Shown here: in pieces, positions 1 through 7,870 of the stretch
Position numbering within the stretch: the first letter of the stretch is position 1
Layout of the letters: every line of letters begins with the position of its first letter
DNA from: Benzoatithermus flavus
GTDB lineage: Bacteria; Pseudomonadota; Alphaproteobacteria; Geminicoccales; Geminicoccaceae
DNA length: 64,000 bases
Assembly: GCF_037908215.1 (NCBI RefSeq)
Contig: NZ_JBBLZC010000023.1
Span: 1 to 64,000 of the forward strand
Direction: 5' to 3'
The notes under the pieces: model-generated
What the model was told of the DNA's origin: nothing
Databases searched by the model: none
Seen by the model: only the letters and a program-made list of their open reading frames with translations
Position numbers and translations under genes: made by a program

Positions 1-118
1 GCCAGAGCGCCGTGGGAAACGCCCCCGCCTGCCGCGCCAGGTCCGCAAACACCCGGTAGCGACCCTCCGCGCGGACCTTGGCAACGGCGGCGGCGAAGCA
101 GGCATCGTAATCGGGCAT
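1..118 (-). CDS. hemA: 5-aminolevulinate synthase, N-terminal fragment
   Basis: Reading leftward from the ATG at 118, the first 39 codons begin MPDYDACFAAAV and continue to GRYRVFADLARQAG, the conserved opening of alphaproteobacterial ALA synthase. This PLP enzyme condenses glycine and succinyl-CoA to 5-aminolevulinate, the first step of the C4 tetrapyrrole route. The catalytic part lies beyond the left edge, so completeness cannot be judged. It starts 26 bases after the CbiX stop on the same strand, so it is probably the last visible member of the heme d1 operon, coupling precursor supply to nitrite reductase production. Confidence 0.85.
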   Translation of the reverse strand, partial: MPDYDACFAAAVAKVRAEGRYRVFADLARQAGAFPTALW

Positions 119-144
119 GGTGCAGCGGTACTCCGGTGAAAGGA

Positions 145-894
145 TCAGGCGGCCACGAGCAGGGCGGCCTCGGCCTGATCGAGGATGAGCGGGACGAGCG
201 CCGGATCGGCGCCGATCGCACCTGTATAGTGATACGGCCGGTCCAGCGATGCCAAGGCCGCACGGACATCGTCCTCGCCATGCGGGCCGTTGTCGAGGAA
301 CAGGCCCACGGCCACCAGACACTCGCCCGGCAGGCCGGCTGCGGCTTCCGCCGGCGAGGGCGGCTCCTCCAGGAACGCGGCTCCGGTCGCGGCGAAACGG
401 CCGGCGTCCTGCAGGCGGCGCATCTGCTCGCACGCAGCGTCCGCGCTGCCGCGGTGGCGCGGCGTGCCGTGACCGACGAGGAGGAGAGCGGTGCGATCCA
501 TGAACCAATCCTGCTCCAGGCAGGCCGCTTCCGCCTTGCGCCAGATCAAACGGGCGAGGCCGGGATGACGGCCGACCGGTGCCGCCACCCGCCGGAGCCC
601 CGCCTTCGGCAGCTCGGCGAGCCGGTGCAGCATCAGCTCGTGGATGAAGCCTTCGGCCATGAGCAGGGGCACGATGCATACCGGGTCGGGCGCGCCGTCC
701 AGCGCCGCTGCCAGATCGGGGCTGCCCTTGATGCAGCCGATGCGGACCTCCTCGAACCGGCCCGAGGCCGCGATCGCCCGGCCGTGGTCCATGGCCGTGC
801 CGGGCCCGCCGTCGATCCCGTGCGTCACCAGGACGAGGGTGCCGCGGCCGCTAATGGCTCGTCCCTTCCGAGCGCGAGATCTTGTTCCAGACAT
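145..894 (-). CDS. cbiX: CbiX/SirB-type sirohydrochlorin chelatase
   Basis: A 249-residue protein with two chelatase half-domains. The first carries VTHGIDGGPG near residue 23 and the second LLLVGHGTPRHRG near residue 137. This tandem-HG layout is that of long CbiX-type chelatases, which insert Co or Fe into sirohydrochlorin. Heme d1 is made from siroheme, so a ferrochelatase role is the natural inference here. The gene lies between nirN and hemA. The ATG at 894 overlaps nirN by 44 bases and has only a weak ribosome site; the conserved part begins about 20 codons later, so the true start may be internal and non-ATG. Metal specificity cannot be read from sequence. Confidence 0.8.
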   Translation of the reverse strand: MSGTRSRARKGRAISGRGTLVLVTHGIDGGPGTAMDHGRAIAASGRFEEVRIGCIKGSPDLAAALDGAPDPVCIVPLLMAEGFIHELMLHRLAELPKAGLRRVAAPVGRHPGLARLIWRKAEAACLEQDWFMDRTALLLVGHGTPRHRGSADAACEQMRRLQDAGRFAATGAAFLEEPPSPAEAAAGLPGECLVAVGLFLDNGPHGEDDVRAALASLDRPYHYTGAIGADPALVPLILDQAEAALLVAA

Positions 895-2413
895 TGTACT
901 TGCCGACGGGCTTGTTCATCGGGATGCGCCTGACCGGCTGCAGGGTCGTGGCATCGTAGACCAGAAGCGCTCCGTCCCGCTCCATGATGGAGACGAGAGC
1001 ATAACGCCCGTCGCGCGTGAACTCGACGTGGCCTGCGGTCCTGCCGGGCTCGGGCCGCAGCGAGGCTTCGATCTCGAGGCTCTCTTTGTCGATCACCTGG
1101 ATCGTGTCCTTGGCCTTGCCCAGCGAAGCGTCGGTCCAGACATAGCGGCTGTTCTCGTGGCTGCGCATGAAGAAGCCGGGTCCGGCCGTTTCGATCCGCT
1201 TCACGAGCTCCCAGCTCTTCATGTCGATCACGCTGATCGCGGCCTCCTGCAGATGCGGGGTCGCCAGCACCCGCCTGCCATCGCGCTCCCAGCTTATGCC
1301 GGAGCCCAGATGCGGCATGCCGGGCAGCGGCAGCTCCTTGATCGGCCGGCGCACGTCGAGATTGACCACGACCGCCTTCCTGCCGTCGCGCGAGGCGCCG
1401 ATCACATAGGCATAAGTGGGATCGAAGAAGAAGTCGTCCAGAGGCTCCGCGACCTCGCTTCGCCGTACCGGGAAACGCTCTTTGGTGTCGAGTCCTTCCA
1501 CCATGCCCTGCTCGTAGGAGTGGACGAAGCCGAAGCTCTTGGGCGGCGGATCGCTATAGGCCACCTCCCAGACCTCGGGCAGGTCCTTGAGCGCCACGAC
1601 GAAGCTCTGGCGCGGTGCCGCCTGGTAGACCGCCGAGACGCGCGAGCTCTTCTTCCCGAACGGGTCCTGGACCGGCTTGACCTCGAGCGGCTCGAGCGTC
1701 GCGGCGTCGAGGAGGACGAGCGTGTTCGGCAGGTAGTTCGCGACCGCGAGCACCTTGCCGTCGCCCGAGATCGCGATGTTGCGGCTGTTGATCCCGGCCC
1801 GCGCCTCGGCCACGACCTGGAGGCTCCAGAGATCGTAGCGCGTGATCCAGCCGTCGCGCGACATGAAAGTGACGAAGCGGCCATCGGGCGAGAACTTGGG
1901 CCCGCCGTGGAGCGCGAAACGGCTCGCAAAGCGGGTCAAGGGCTCGAACGTGTCGCCATCCAGGATGGTGACGTGATGGTCGCCGGCCTCCACGACCACG
2001 AACAGGTTCAAGGGATCGGCCGTGAACCGCGGCCGGTCGGGAAGCTGGTCGGGCCGTACCAGCACCTGCCGCGAGGCCAGGATCTCCTCCCTCCCCCAGG
2101 CCGGCACCTTCTCGAGCGGCGTCATCACGAAGCTCGCGAGCGCTTCGACCTCCTCGGCCGAGAGCTCGCCGGAAAAGCCCCGCATCTGCGTCGCCGGGCG
2201 CCCCTCGGCGATGATCTTCGCGGCCTCCTCGGGCTTGAGCCGGCCCAGATTCTCCGGGAGCAGCGCCGGTCCCATGCCGCCGAGACGCCCGGCCCCGTGA
2301 CAGGAGGCGCATTTCTGCGCGTACAGCGCCGCCGCGTCGATACCGTCCGCCAGGACCATCCCCGGCATCAGGCACGAGGCGGCGAGAAGGCTATTCCGCA
2401 GCCAGGGTCGCAT
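851..2413 (-). CDS. nirN: NirN, c-type cytochrome with d1-binding propeller
   Basis: 520 residues from the ATG at 2413, which is chosen because it opens a signal peptide (LRNSLLAASCLMPGMVLADG); codons upstream lie inside nirJ. A heme c site CASCH is at 35-39, followed by a long beta-propeller related to the d1 domain of NirS. NirN is the periplasmic dihydro-heme d1 dehydrogenase that introduces the last acrylate double bond and helps deliver d1 to NirS. It overlaps the end of nirJ by 23 bases, as expected for a coupled operon. The propeller lacks the features of a full NirS, and the size and nir context favour NirN over a second nitrite reductase. Confidence 0.88.
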   Translation of the reverse strand: MRPWLRNSLLAASCLMPGMVLADGIDAAALYAQKCASCHGAGRLGGMGPALLPENLGRLKPEEAAKIIAEGRPATQMRGFSGELSAEEVEALASFVMTPLEKVPAWGREEILASRQVLVRPDQLPDRPRFTADPLNLFVVVEAGDHHVTILDGDTFEPLTRFASRFALHGGPKFSPDGRFVTFMSRDGWITRYDLWSLQVVAEARAGINSRNIAISGDGKVLAVANYLPNTLVLLDAATLEPLEVKPVQDPFGKKSSRVSAVYQAAPRQSFVVALKDLPEVWEVAYSDPPPKSFGFVHSYEQGMVEGLDTKERFPVRRSEVAEPLDDFFFDPTYAYVIGASRDGRKAVVVNLDVRRPIKELPLPGMPHLGSGISWERDGRRVLATPHLQEAAISVIDMKSWELVKRIETAGPGFFMRSHENSRYVWTDASLGKAKDTIQVIDKESLEIEASLRPEPGRTAGHVEFTRDGRYALVSIMERDGALLVYDATTLQPVRRIPMNKPVGKYNVWNKISRSEGTSH

Positions 2414-3596
2414 CGGGCGTCTTCCGGTAAGGGGTGACCTCGAGCCTGGGAGCGCCCGCCTCGATGCCGATCTCGGCATCGGTGAGGTAGCAGGCCGGGT
2501 CCTCGGCCCAAGGATCGCCCGTGAGCTGCATCGCCCTGACCCGGGTGTTGCCGCCGCAGATCGCGAACGCCCGGCACCGGCCGCAGCGGCCCGAGATCGT
2601 GCGCGGCTTCGCCTTCAGGCCCGCCATGATCGGGTCCGAGACGTCCTGCCAGATCTGGCTGAACGGGCGCTCCTTCACGTTGCCGAGGCTGTAGTGCCAC
2701 CAGAACGTGTCGGGATGGACGTTGCCGAGATTGTCGATGTTGGCGACGTTGACCCCGCTCGCATTGCCACCCCAGGCCTCGAGCTTGGCGCGGATGTGGG
2801 GGGCGGCGGACGGGAAGCGGCGCTCGACCCAGCGCAAGAAATAGACCCCGTCGGCATCGTTGTTACCGGTCACGAACTCGGTGTCGCGCCCTTCCTGCAC
2901 GTGCCGCCAGCAGCGCTCGAACAGGAGGTCCATCACCGCGCGCGTGGTACGGTGGTAGGCATCGTCGCCGCGGTGGCGGTTGCCACGGCCGGCATAGACG
3001 AGGTGCGAGAGGTAGAACTTGTCGATGCGCTCGGCCTCCATGAGCTCCAGCATCGCCGGCAGGCTCTCGACGTTGCGCTCGGTGACGGTGAAGCGCAGGC
3101 CCACCTTGATGCCCCGCTCCCGGCAGAGCCGCATCCCGCGGATCGACCTGTCGAACGCCCCTTCCTGCCGGCGGAAACGGTCGTGGACGGCGCCGATGCC
3201 ATCGAGACTGATGCCGACATAGTCGTAGCCCACATCGGCGATGCGATCGGCCGTGGCCTCGTCGATCAGGGCCCCGTTCGAGGACAGGCCGACATAGAAG
3301 CCCGTCTCCTTCGCGCGCCGGCTGATCGCGAAGATGTCCTTCCTGAGCAGAGGCTCGCCGCCCGAGAGGATCAGGACCGGCACGCGGAAGGCCCTGAGGT
3401 CGTCCATGACCCTGAAGACCTCCTCGGTCGAGAGCTCGCCCGGAAAGTCGACGTCGGTCGAGAGCGAGTAGCAGTGGATGCAGTTGAGGTTGCAGCGGCG
3501 AATCAGGTTCCAGATCACGACGGGCCCCGGGGGCCTGCGGCTCGTGACCGGCGTCGGGGCCGCGATCTCGCGCATGAACTGGCTGAGCCGGAACAT
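2391..3596 (-). CDS. nirJ: NirJ, radical SAM heme d1 biosynthesis protein
   Basis: 401 residues. The start at 3596 is set by a strong ribosome site (AGAAAGGA) just upstream. The radical SAM triad CNLNCIHC is at residues 35-42, and a C-terminal cysteine cluster (GRCGRCRAFAICGGN plus a later DPACYLT) matches the auxiliary Fe-S region of NirJ and related SPASM proteins. NirJ removes two propionates from didecarboxysiroheme and leaves oxo groups, a defining step of heme d1 synthesis in the cytoplasm. It sits 11 bases after nirH and overlaps nirN. The SGGEPLLR motif supports a SAM-binding fold. Confidence 0.93.
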   Translation of the reverse strand: MFRLSQFMREIAAPTPVTSRRPPGPVVIWNLIRRCNLNCIHCYSLSTDVDFPGELSTEEVFRVMDDLRAFRVPVLILSGGEPLLRKDIFAISRRAKETGFYVGLSSNGALIDEATADRIADVGYDYVGISLDGIGAVHDRFRRQEGAFDRSIRGMRLCRERGIKVGLRFTVTERNVESLPAMLELMEAERIDKFYLSHLVYAGRGNRHRGDDAYHRTTRAVMDLLFERCWRHVQEGRDTEFVTGNNDADGVYFLRWVERRFPSAAPHIRAKLEAWGGNASGVNVANIDNLGNVHPDTFWWHYSLGNVKERPFSQIWQDVSDPIMAGLKAKPRTISGRCGRCRAFAICGGNTRVRAMQLTGDPWAEDPACYLTDAEIGIEAGAPRLEVTPYRKTPDATLAAE

Positions 3597-3607
3597 CGTC
3601 GTCCTTT

Positions 3608-4093
3608 CTAGTCCCCGAGCCGCAGGCCCGTCTTCTTCAGGATGCGCGTGCTCATGAGCACGGCGTGGCCCCTTGCGGCATCGCCCAGGAGTGCTGCGAT
3701 CTCGCCGACCTTGGCCGCGACCTCGTCCGCGTCGCGGCCGTGGACCATGGCGAAGAGGTTGTAGGGCCAGAGTGGCGGCCGGCGCGGGCGGCGGTAGCAG
3801 TGCGTGACGAAGGGAAGCCCACCCACCTTCGGTCCGAGCGCCGGCAGCCGCTCGTCGTCCACGTCCCACACGCTCATGCCGTTCGCGGTCCAGCCCAGCC
3901 GGTAGTGGTTGGGCACGGCGCCGATCCGGCGGATGATCCGGGCATCCAGCATCCGCTGCAGCCGGCGCATGACCTCCTCCGGCTCGAACCCGAGCGCTTC
4001 CGCGACCGCATGATAGGGCCGCGCCACGAAGGGTAGGCCCGCCTGCGTGGCGCGGACGATCCGCCGGTCGGTCTCGTCGATGGGCGCAGTCAT
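3608..4093 (-). CDS. nirH: NirH, siroheme decarboxylase subunit
   Basis: 161 residues, Lrp/AsnC-like fold: an N-terminal winged helix (DETDRRIVRATQAGLP) and an effector-type domain with CYRRPRRPPLWPYNLF around residue 100. NirD, L, G and H together decarboxylate siroheme to 12,18-didecarboxysiroheme. This copy resembles NirL (AhbB-like), while NirD and NirG form the other type. The ATG overlaps the nirG stop as ATGA. The assignment to H rather than L rests on gene order and is less certain than the family call. Confidence 0.88.
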   Translation of the reverse strand: MTAPIDETDRRIVRATQAGLPFVARPYHAVAEALGFEPEEVMRRLQRMLDARIIRRIGAVPNHYRLGWTANGMSVWDVDDERLPALGPKVGGLPFVTHCYRRPRRPPLWPYNLFAMVHGRDADEVAAKVGEIAALLGDAARGHAVLMSTRILKKTGLRLGD

Positions 4094-4533
4094 GCCGTGA
4101 GCTTCAGCTCCAGGAAATACTCGTCGAGCTTCGGCAGGTTCAGGACCTCGAGGCCCGTGGCCACCTCGATCCGGGCGATGGTGGCCGCGATCTGCTCCGG
4201 TCGCTCCACCGCCAGGACGAACCACATGTTGAGCGCGTGCGCGCGGGCATAGTTGTGCGCGACCTCGGGAAAGCCGTTCACGATCGCCGCCACCGCCTCG
4301 AAGCGCTCCTCCGGCACTGCCATCGCACAGAGCGTGACTGCCCCGCCCAGGCGCTCGGCGTCGTACATCGGCCCGAAGCGCGACAGCACCCCTGCCTCGC
4401 GCAAGGCGGCAAGCCGCTCGATCACCTCGGCCTCGGCGAGGCCCAGCATCTTGGCGACCTCGGCGTAAGGACGCTCGGCAATCGGGAAGCCGCCCTGGAG
4501 CGCGTTCACGAGCCGGCGATCGACGTCGTCCAT
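4090..4533 (-). CDS. nirG: NirG, siroheme decarboxylase subunit
   Basis: 147 residues, the usual NirG length. The N-terminal helix-turn-helix-like part reads DDVDRRLVNALQGGFP and the effector domain carries GFPEVAHNYARAHALNMWFV, a signature shared with NirD (AhbA-like type). It acts with NirH, L and D on siroheme in the cytoplasm. The ATG at 4533 lies 28 bases inside the end of nirL, and its stop overlaps the nirH start, so translation is coupled on both sides. The D/G choice follows gene order. Confidence 0.87.
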   Translation of the reverse strand: MDDVDRRLVNALQGGFPIAERPYAEVAKMLGLAEAEVIERLAALREAGVLSRFGPMYDAERLGGAVTLCAMAVPEERFEAVAAIVNGFPEVAHNYARAHALNMWFVLAVERPEQIAATIARIEVATGLEVLNLPKLDEYFLELKLTA

Positions 4534-5036
4534 CCCGCCTCCCCTTGCGCCGGCCATCCGGCCGTATAGCGCGCACCCTGCTGCTTGAAGCGCCGCCGGC
4601 TGAACAGGACGGCACGCGGCAGGCCCATGAGCCCTGCCGCCCGCGTCGCCTCCTCGATCTCGGCCTCGACGCGGGCACGGTCCCTGCCGTGGATCATGCA
4701 GAAGAGATTGTAGGGCCAGAGTGGGAGACGGCGGGGACGGCGGTAGCACAAGGTCACGAACGGCAGCGCGACGAGCCGCGCCGCCGCGTCCCGCACCATC
4801 TCGTCCGGCACGTCCCATACCGTCATGGCGTTCGCCCGGTAGCCGAGCTCGTGGTGGCGGACGACGATGCCGAGCCGGCGGAGAACGCCGCGTGCCAGCA
4901 GCGAGCGCAGCCCCTCGATCACCTCCGCTTCCGTGAGCCCGATCCGCTCGCCGACCACGAGAAAAGGCCGCGGCACCAGCGGCAGTCCGGTCTCGATCGC
5001 GGCGAGCAGCCGCCGGTCGGCAGCGCTCAGTGCCAT
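4506..5036 (-). CDS. nirL: NirL, siroheme decarboxylase subunit
   Basis: 176 residues from the ATG at 5036, which overlaps the nirD stop by 10 bases. It has the Lrp-like N-terminal domain (SAADRRLLAAIETGLP) and the CYRRPRRLPLWPYNLF motif typical of the AhbB/NirL/NirH type. It contributes to decarboxylation of the C12 and C18 acetates of siroheme. The C-terminal tail after FSRRRFKQQG extends through the nirG start and is not conserved with NirH. The alternation of the two types (D,L then G,H) suggests an ancestral pair duplication. Confidence 0.87.
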   Translation of the reverse strand: MALSAADRRLLAAIETGLPLVPRPFLVVGERIGLTEAEVIEGLRSLLARGVLRRLGIVVRHHELGYRANAMTVWDVPDEMVRDAAARLVALPFVTLCYRRPRRLPLWPYNLFCMIHGRDRARVEAEIEEATRAAGLMGLPRAVLFSRRRFKQQGARYTAGWPAQGEAGWTTSIAGS

Positions 5037-5488
5037 TGCAGCCTGAAGCCCAGATCGAGCCGGAATGCCTCCTCGAGCGGCAGGTCGAGGACGGGCACGC
5101 CGGTGCGGTACTCGATCGTCGCCAGCACCTGCCGCACCCGCTCCGGCGAGGGCGCGGTCACGACGAACCACAGGTTCAGATGGTGCTCGCGCTCGTAATT
5201 GTGATTGACCTCGGGAAAGCTGCTGACGAAGTCGGCGATCTGCGGCAGCGCCCAGTCCGGCACGGCCATGGCGGCGAGCGTGCTCCAGCCCGCGGCATGG
5301 GGCTCGACCACCGCACCCACGCGCGAGATCACGCCGTCGGCCAGAAGACGCCCGAGCATGGCGAGCACGGTCGCCTCGTCGATCCCGAGCCGCTCGGCGA
5401 CGGCGGCGAAGGGGCGCTCCACCAGCGGCAGGTCGCGCTGGAACTCGTCGACGAGGCGCTGCTCGGTTCCGGAAAGGTTCGTCGCCAT
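5027..5488 (-). CDS. nirD: NirD, siroheme decarboxylase subunit
   Basis: 153 residues, starting five bases after the nirF stop. The N-terminal part GTEQRLVDEFQRDLPLVERP is Lrp/AsnC-like, and SFPEVNHNYEREHHLNLWFV near residue 90 is the AhbA-type signature shared with NirG. It is the first of four decarboxylase genes in the order D-L-G-H seen in other nir clusters. In some bacteria nirD and nirL are fused; here they are separate but overlap by 10 bases. Confidence 0.88.
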   Translation of the reverse strand: MATNLSGTEQRLVDEFQRDLPLVERPFAAVAERLGIDEATVLAMLGRLLADGVISRVGAVVEPHAAGWSTLAAMAVPDWALPQIADFVSSFPEVNHNYEREHHLNLWFVVTAPSPERVRQVLATIEYRTGVPVLDLPLEEAFRLDLGFRLQWH

Positions 5489-5493
5489 GGTTC

Positions 5494-6669
5494 TCACAGC
5501 CCGATGCGGTTGGCACGCGCGGTAAAGAAGATGCCCGAAGGCTTCGCCGCATTGATCCTGGTCATGACGGTGCGGGTCTCGGTGTCGTAGACGACCACCT
5601 CGTCCGAATCGCGCGCCGAGATCCAGACCTGCTCGCCACGCGGCGTGAACTCGAGATGCAGCACGGCCTTGCCGGGCCGGAGCGTGTCGACGACCCGGAG
5701 CGTCGGCACGTCGATCACCTGCACCACGTCGTTGTCGGGGTGCGCGAAATTGACCCACACCTGCCGCCCGTCCGGCCGGGCCTCGGCGAACACCGGCTGG
5801 CCGTGGACGGGGATGCGGCCGACCTCCTGCCAGTCGCGGCGTTCGACCACGAGCAGCTCGTGCCGGCCGATGGCGGGGAGGAACAGGAGATCGCCGGCCT
5901 CGGCCCAGCCCTCGAGATGCGGCATCTTGTAGACCGGCAGCGGCTCCTCGCCCTTGTCGTAGCCTTCGAGGATGTGCGTCGCACCCTTCTCGGGGTGCCA
6001 GAGATCGATCAGCGCCAGCCCGTCCTCGCCGAACAGGCCGGCGATGTAGAAGCGCCCGTCCGGGGTCACGAGCGCGTCGTAGGGCAGCTTGCCGACGTTC
6101 TCGAAGCGCTCGACCTTGGGGTGCGCCGGATCGGCGAGATCGGCGAGCCAGGTCTGTCCGGCCTCGTAGAGGCTGAAGGCGAAGCGCCGGTGGCCCGAAT
6201 CCTCGAGGCCCACGACCTTGGCGCGCTTGCCGTCGGCGAGCGTCACGGACGGAATGTCGGCGACCGGGGTCAGGGTCTCGGCGTCGAACACCTTGACCCC
6301 GCCCGGCTCGTAGTTGGCGACGGCGACGAGCGAGCCGTCGTCCGAGATGGCGCCGCCGATCGAGTTGCCGGCCTGCACCACCCGGTTCGCGATCCGCCGC
6401 TCGAGGAGATCCACCTTCGTGAGCCCGCCGTCGCGACCGAAGACGTAGGCGTAGCGCCCGTCGCGGCTGAACACGGCCGAGGCGTGGGAGAGGTCGCCCA
6501 GACCCTCGACCCGGCCGAGTGCCACGCGGTGCGTGGTCTCGACGATCTGCACCGAACCCGCGGCGCGCTCGATCACGATGCCGAGATCCCCCGTGCCGCG
6601 CAGCTCCGCGGCCGTGACGACGGCCCCGTGCAGCAGCAGCGCCACAAGGCAGACCAGAAGCTTTCTCAT
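5494..6669 (-). CDS. nirF: NirF, periplasmic heme d1 biosynthesis protein
   Basis: 391 residues from the ATG at 6669, which overlaps the nirC stop (ATGA) and opens a Sec signal peptide (KLLVCLVALLLHGAVVTAA). The remainder is a d1-type beta-propeller with no heme c motif. NirF acts late in heme d1 synthesis in the periplasm and contacts NirN and NirS. No lipobox cysteine follows the signal, so this copy is predicted soluble rather than a lipoprotein as reported in Pseudomonas aeruginosa. Size and position between nirC and nirD match canonical clusters. Confidence 0.92.
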   Translation of the reverse strand: MRKLLVCLVALLLHGAVVTAAELRGTGDLGIVIERAAGSVQIVETTHRVALGRVEGLGDLSHASAVFSRDGRYAYVFGRDGGLTKVDLLERRIANRVVQAGNSIGGAISDDGSLVAVANYEPGGVKVFDAETLTPVADIPSVTLADGKRAKVVGLEDSGHRRFAFSLYEAGQTWLADLADPAHPKVERFENVGKLPYDALVTPDGRFYIAGLFGEDGLALIDLWHPEKGATHILEGYDKGEEPLPVYKMPHLEGWAEAGDLLFLPAIGRHELLVVERRDWQEVGRIPVHGQPVFAEARPDGRQVWVNFAHPDNDVVQVIDVPTLRVVDTLRPGKAVLHLEFTPRGEQVWISARDSDEVVVYDTETRTVMTRINAAKPSGIFFTARANRIGL

Positions 6670-7004
6670 GGACGAATTCCGCTCTTGAGCTCTCGGGCGA
6701 GCCATCGCGCCTCCTCGGGCGAGAGCTCGACGTCCCAGGGCGGCATCGGCGTGCCGCGCACGCCGTGGAGGATGATCTCGGCCAGGCCCTCGCTGTCCTT
6801 GCCCTCCAAGGCCTCGGGCAGGAGCGAGGGGCCGAGCCCTCCCTTCAGGGTCATGCCGTGGCAGGAGCCGCAGTCCTGCCGCAGGAGGTAGAGGAGCGCC
6901 GCCTGCCGCTCGGCCGAGGGCGGCCCGGCCGCCGCTGCGAGAGCCGGCGCCAGCGCGACCGCGAGCAGGAGCAGCGCTCCTGCCCGTGAGCGGCGCTCAA
7001 GCAT
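6666..7004 (-). CDS. nirC: NirC, small periplasmic cytochrome c
   Basis: 112 residues. A signal peptide (GALLLLAVALAPALAAAA) is followed by one heme c site, CGSCH, at about residue 45, and a methionine-containing loop (GTPMPPWD) that could give the sixth ligand. NirC is a small electron carrier that can feed electrons to NirS and is implicated in d1 maturation. Its start overlaps the nirE stop by 8 bases and its stop overlaps the nirF start. Confidence 0.88.
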   Translation of the reverse strand: MLERRSRAGALLLLAVALAPALAAAAGPPSAERQAALLYLLRQDCGSCHGMTLKGGLGPSLLPEALEGKDSEGLAEIILHGVRGTPMPPWDVELSPEEARWLARELKSGIRP

Positions 7005-7794
7005 GCCCGACCTGCTTCACGAGCACCGCACCGGCTGCCGGCTCGACCAGGGCCGCGAGGGGCTCGGCATCGGTCAGCACGTCGACCACCGGACCGATCA
7101 CGATCAGGACGGGCGAGGCCAGCGCTTGCGCCTGAACGCTCTCCCGGAGCCGGACGAGCGGAGCACGCACGATCCGCTGCTGCGGGGTCGTGCCGTTCTC
7201 GATCGCCGCCGCAGGTGTCGCGGCGGGCAGGCCCGCCTCGACCAGGCGGCTCGTGATCTCGTCGAGATGGGCGAGGCCCATGTAGAACACGAGCGTCGTC
7301 TGCGGGTCGGCGAGGCTCGGCCAGTTGAGGTCGAGCCACCAGCCCGCCCGGCAGTGGCCGGTGACGAAGCGCACGCTCGTGGCGAGGCCGCGATGCGTGA
7401 GCGGAATCATCGTCGCGGCAGCGCAGCCCAGGGCCGCCGTCACGCCCGGCACCACCTCGACCGGGATGCCGTGGCGGACGAGGTGCAGCGCCTCCTCGCC
7501 GCCACGGCCGAAGACGAAGGGATCACCGCCCTTGAGCCGGACGACCTTCTGCCCCGGCAGCGCCAGCTCGACGAGCAGATCGTTGATCGCCTCCTGGCGC
7601 ATGGCCTGACGGCCGACGGCCTTGCCGACGTAGAACCGCCGTGCCCGTGCCGGCGCCAGCTCGAGGATGCCCTCCCCGATCAGCCGGTCGTAAACCACGG
7701 CATCGGCCGCCTGCAGCACCCGCACCGCCTTCACGGTGAGGAGCTCCGGGTCGCCGGGCCCGGCACCGACGAGATAGACCTGCGGCTTCAGCAT
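6997..7794 (-). CDS. nirE: NirE, uroporphyrinogen III methyltransferase
   Basis: 265 residues, start at 7794 behind a GGGGAAGG ribosome site. SUMT family signatures are clear: YLVGAGPGDPELLTVKA near the N-terminus and VVRLKGGDPFVFGRGGEE around residue 90. NirE methylates uroporphyrinogen III at C2 and C7 with SAM to give precorrin-2, the branch point to siroheme and heme d1. It follows nirS by 76 bases. The protein has no fused dehydrogenase/ferrochelatase domain, so precorrin-2 oxidation must be done by another enzyme; none is seen in the window. Confidence 0.92.
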   Translation of the reverse strand: MLKPQVYLVGAGPGDPELLTVKAVRVLQAADAVVYDRLIGEGILELAPARARRFYVGKAVGRQAMRQEAINDLLVELALPGQKVVRLKGGDPFVFGRGGEEALHLVRHGIPVEVVPGVTAALGCAAATMIPLTHRGLATSVRFVTGHCRAGWWLDLNWPSLADPQTTLVFYMGLAHLDEITSRLVEAGLPAATPAAAIENGTTPQQRIVRAPLVRLRESVQAQALASPVLIVIGPVVDVLTDAEPLAALVEPAAGAVLVKQVGHA

Positions 7795-7870
7795 CGCCTT
7801 CCCCAAGAACGGACCTCGCGCCGCGTGGACGGAAAGCGGACGCTCCCGCCCGCGCGGCCACGGCACCGGC

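Noticed and set aside
644..2437. Long open frame on the plus strand opposite nirN
   Set aside because: It is antisense to a gene with clear motifs, has no recognisable domain, and long antisense frames are expected in DNA this GC-rich.
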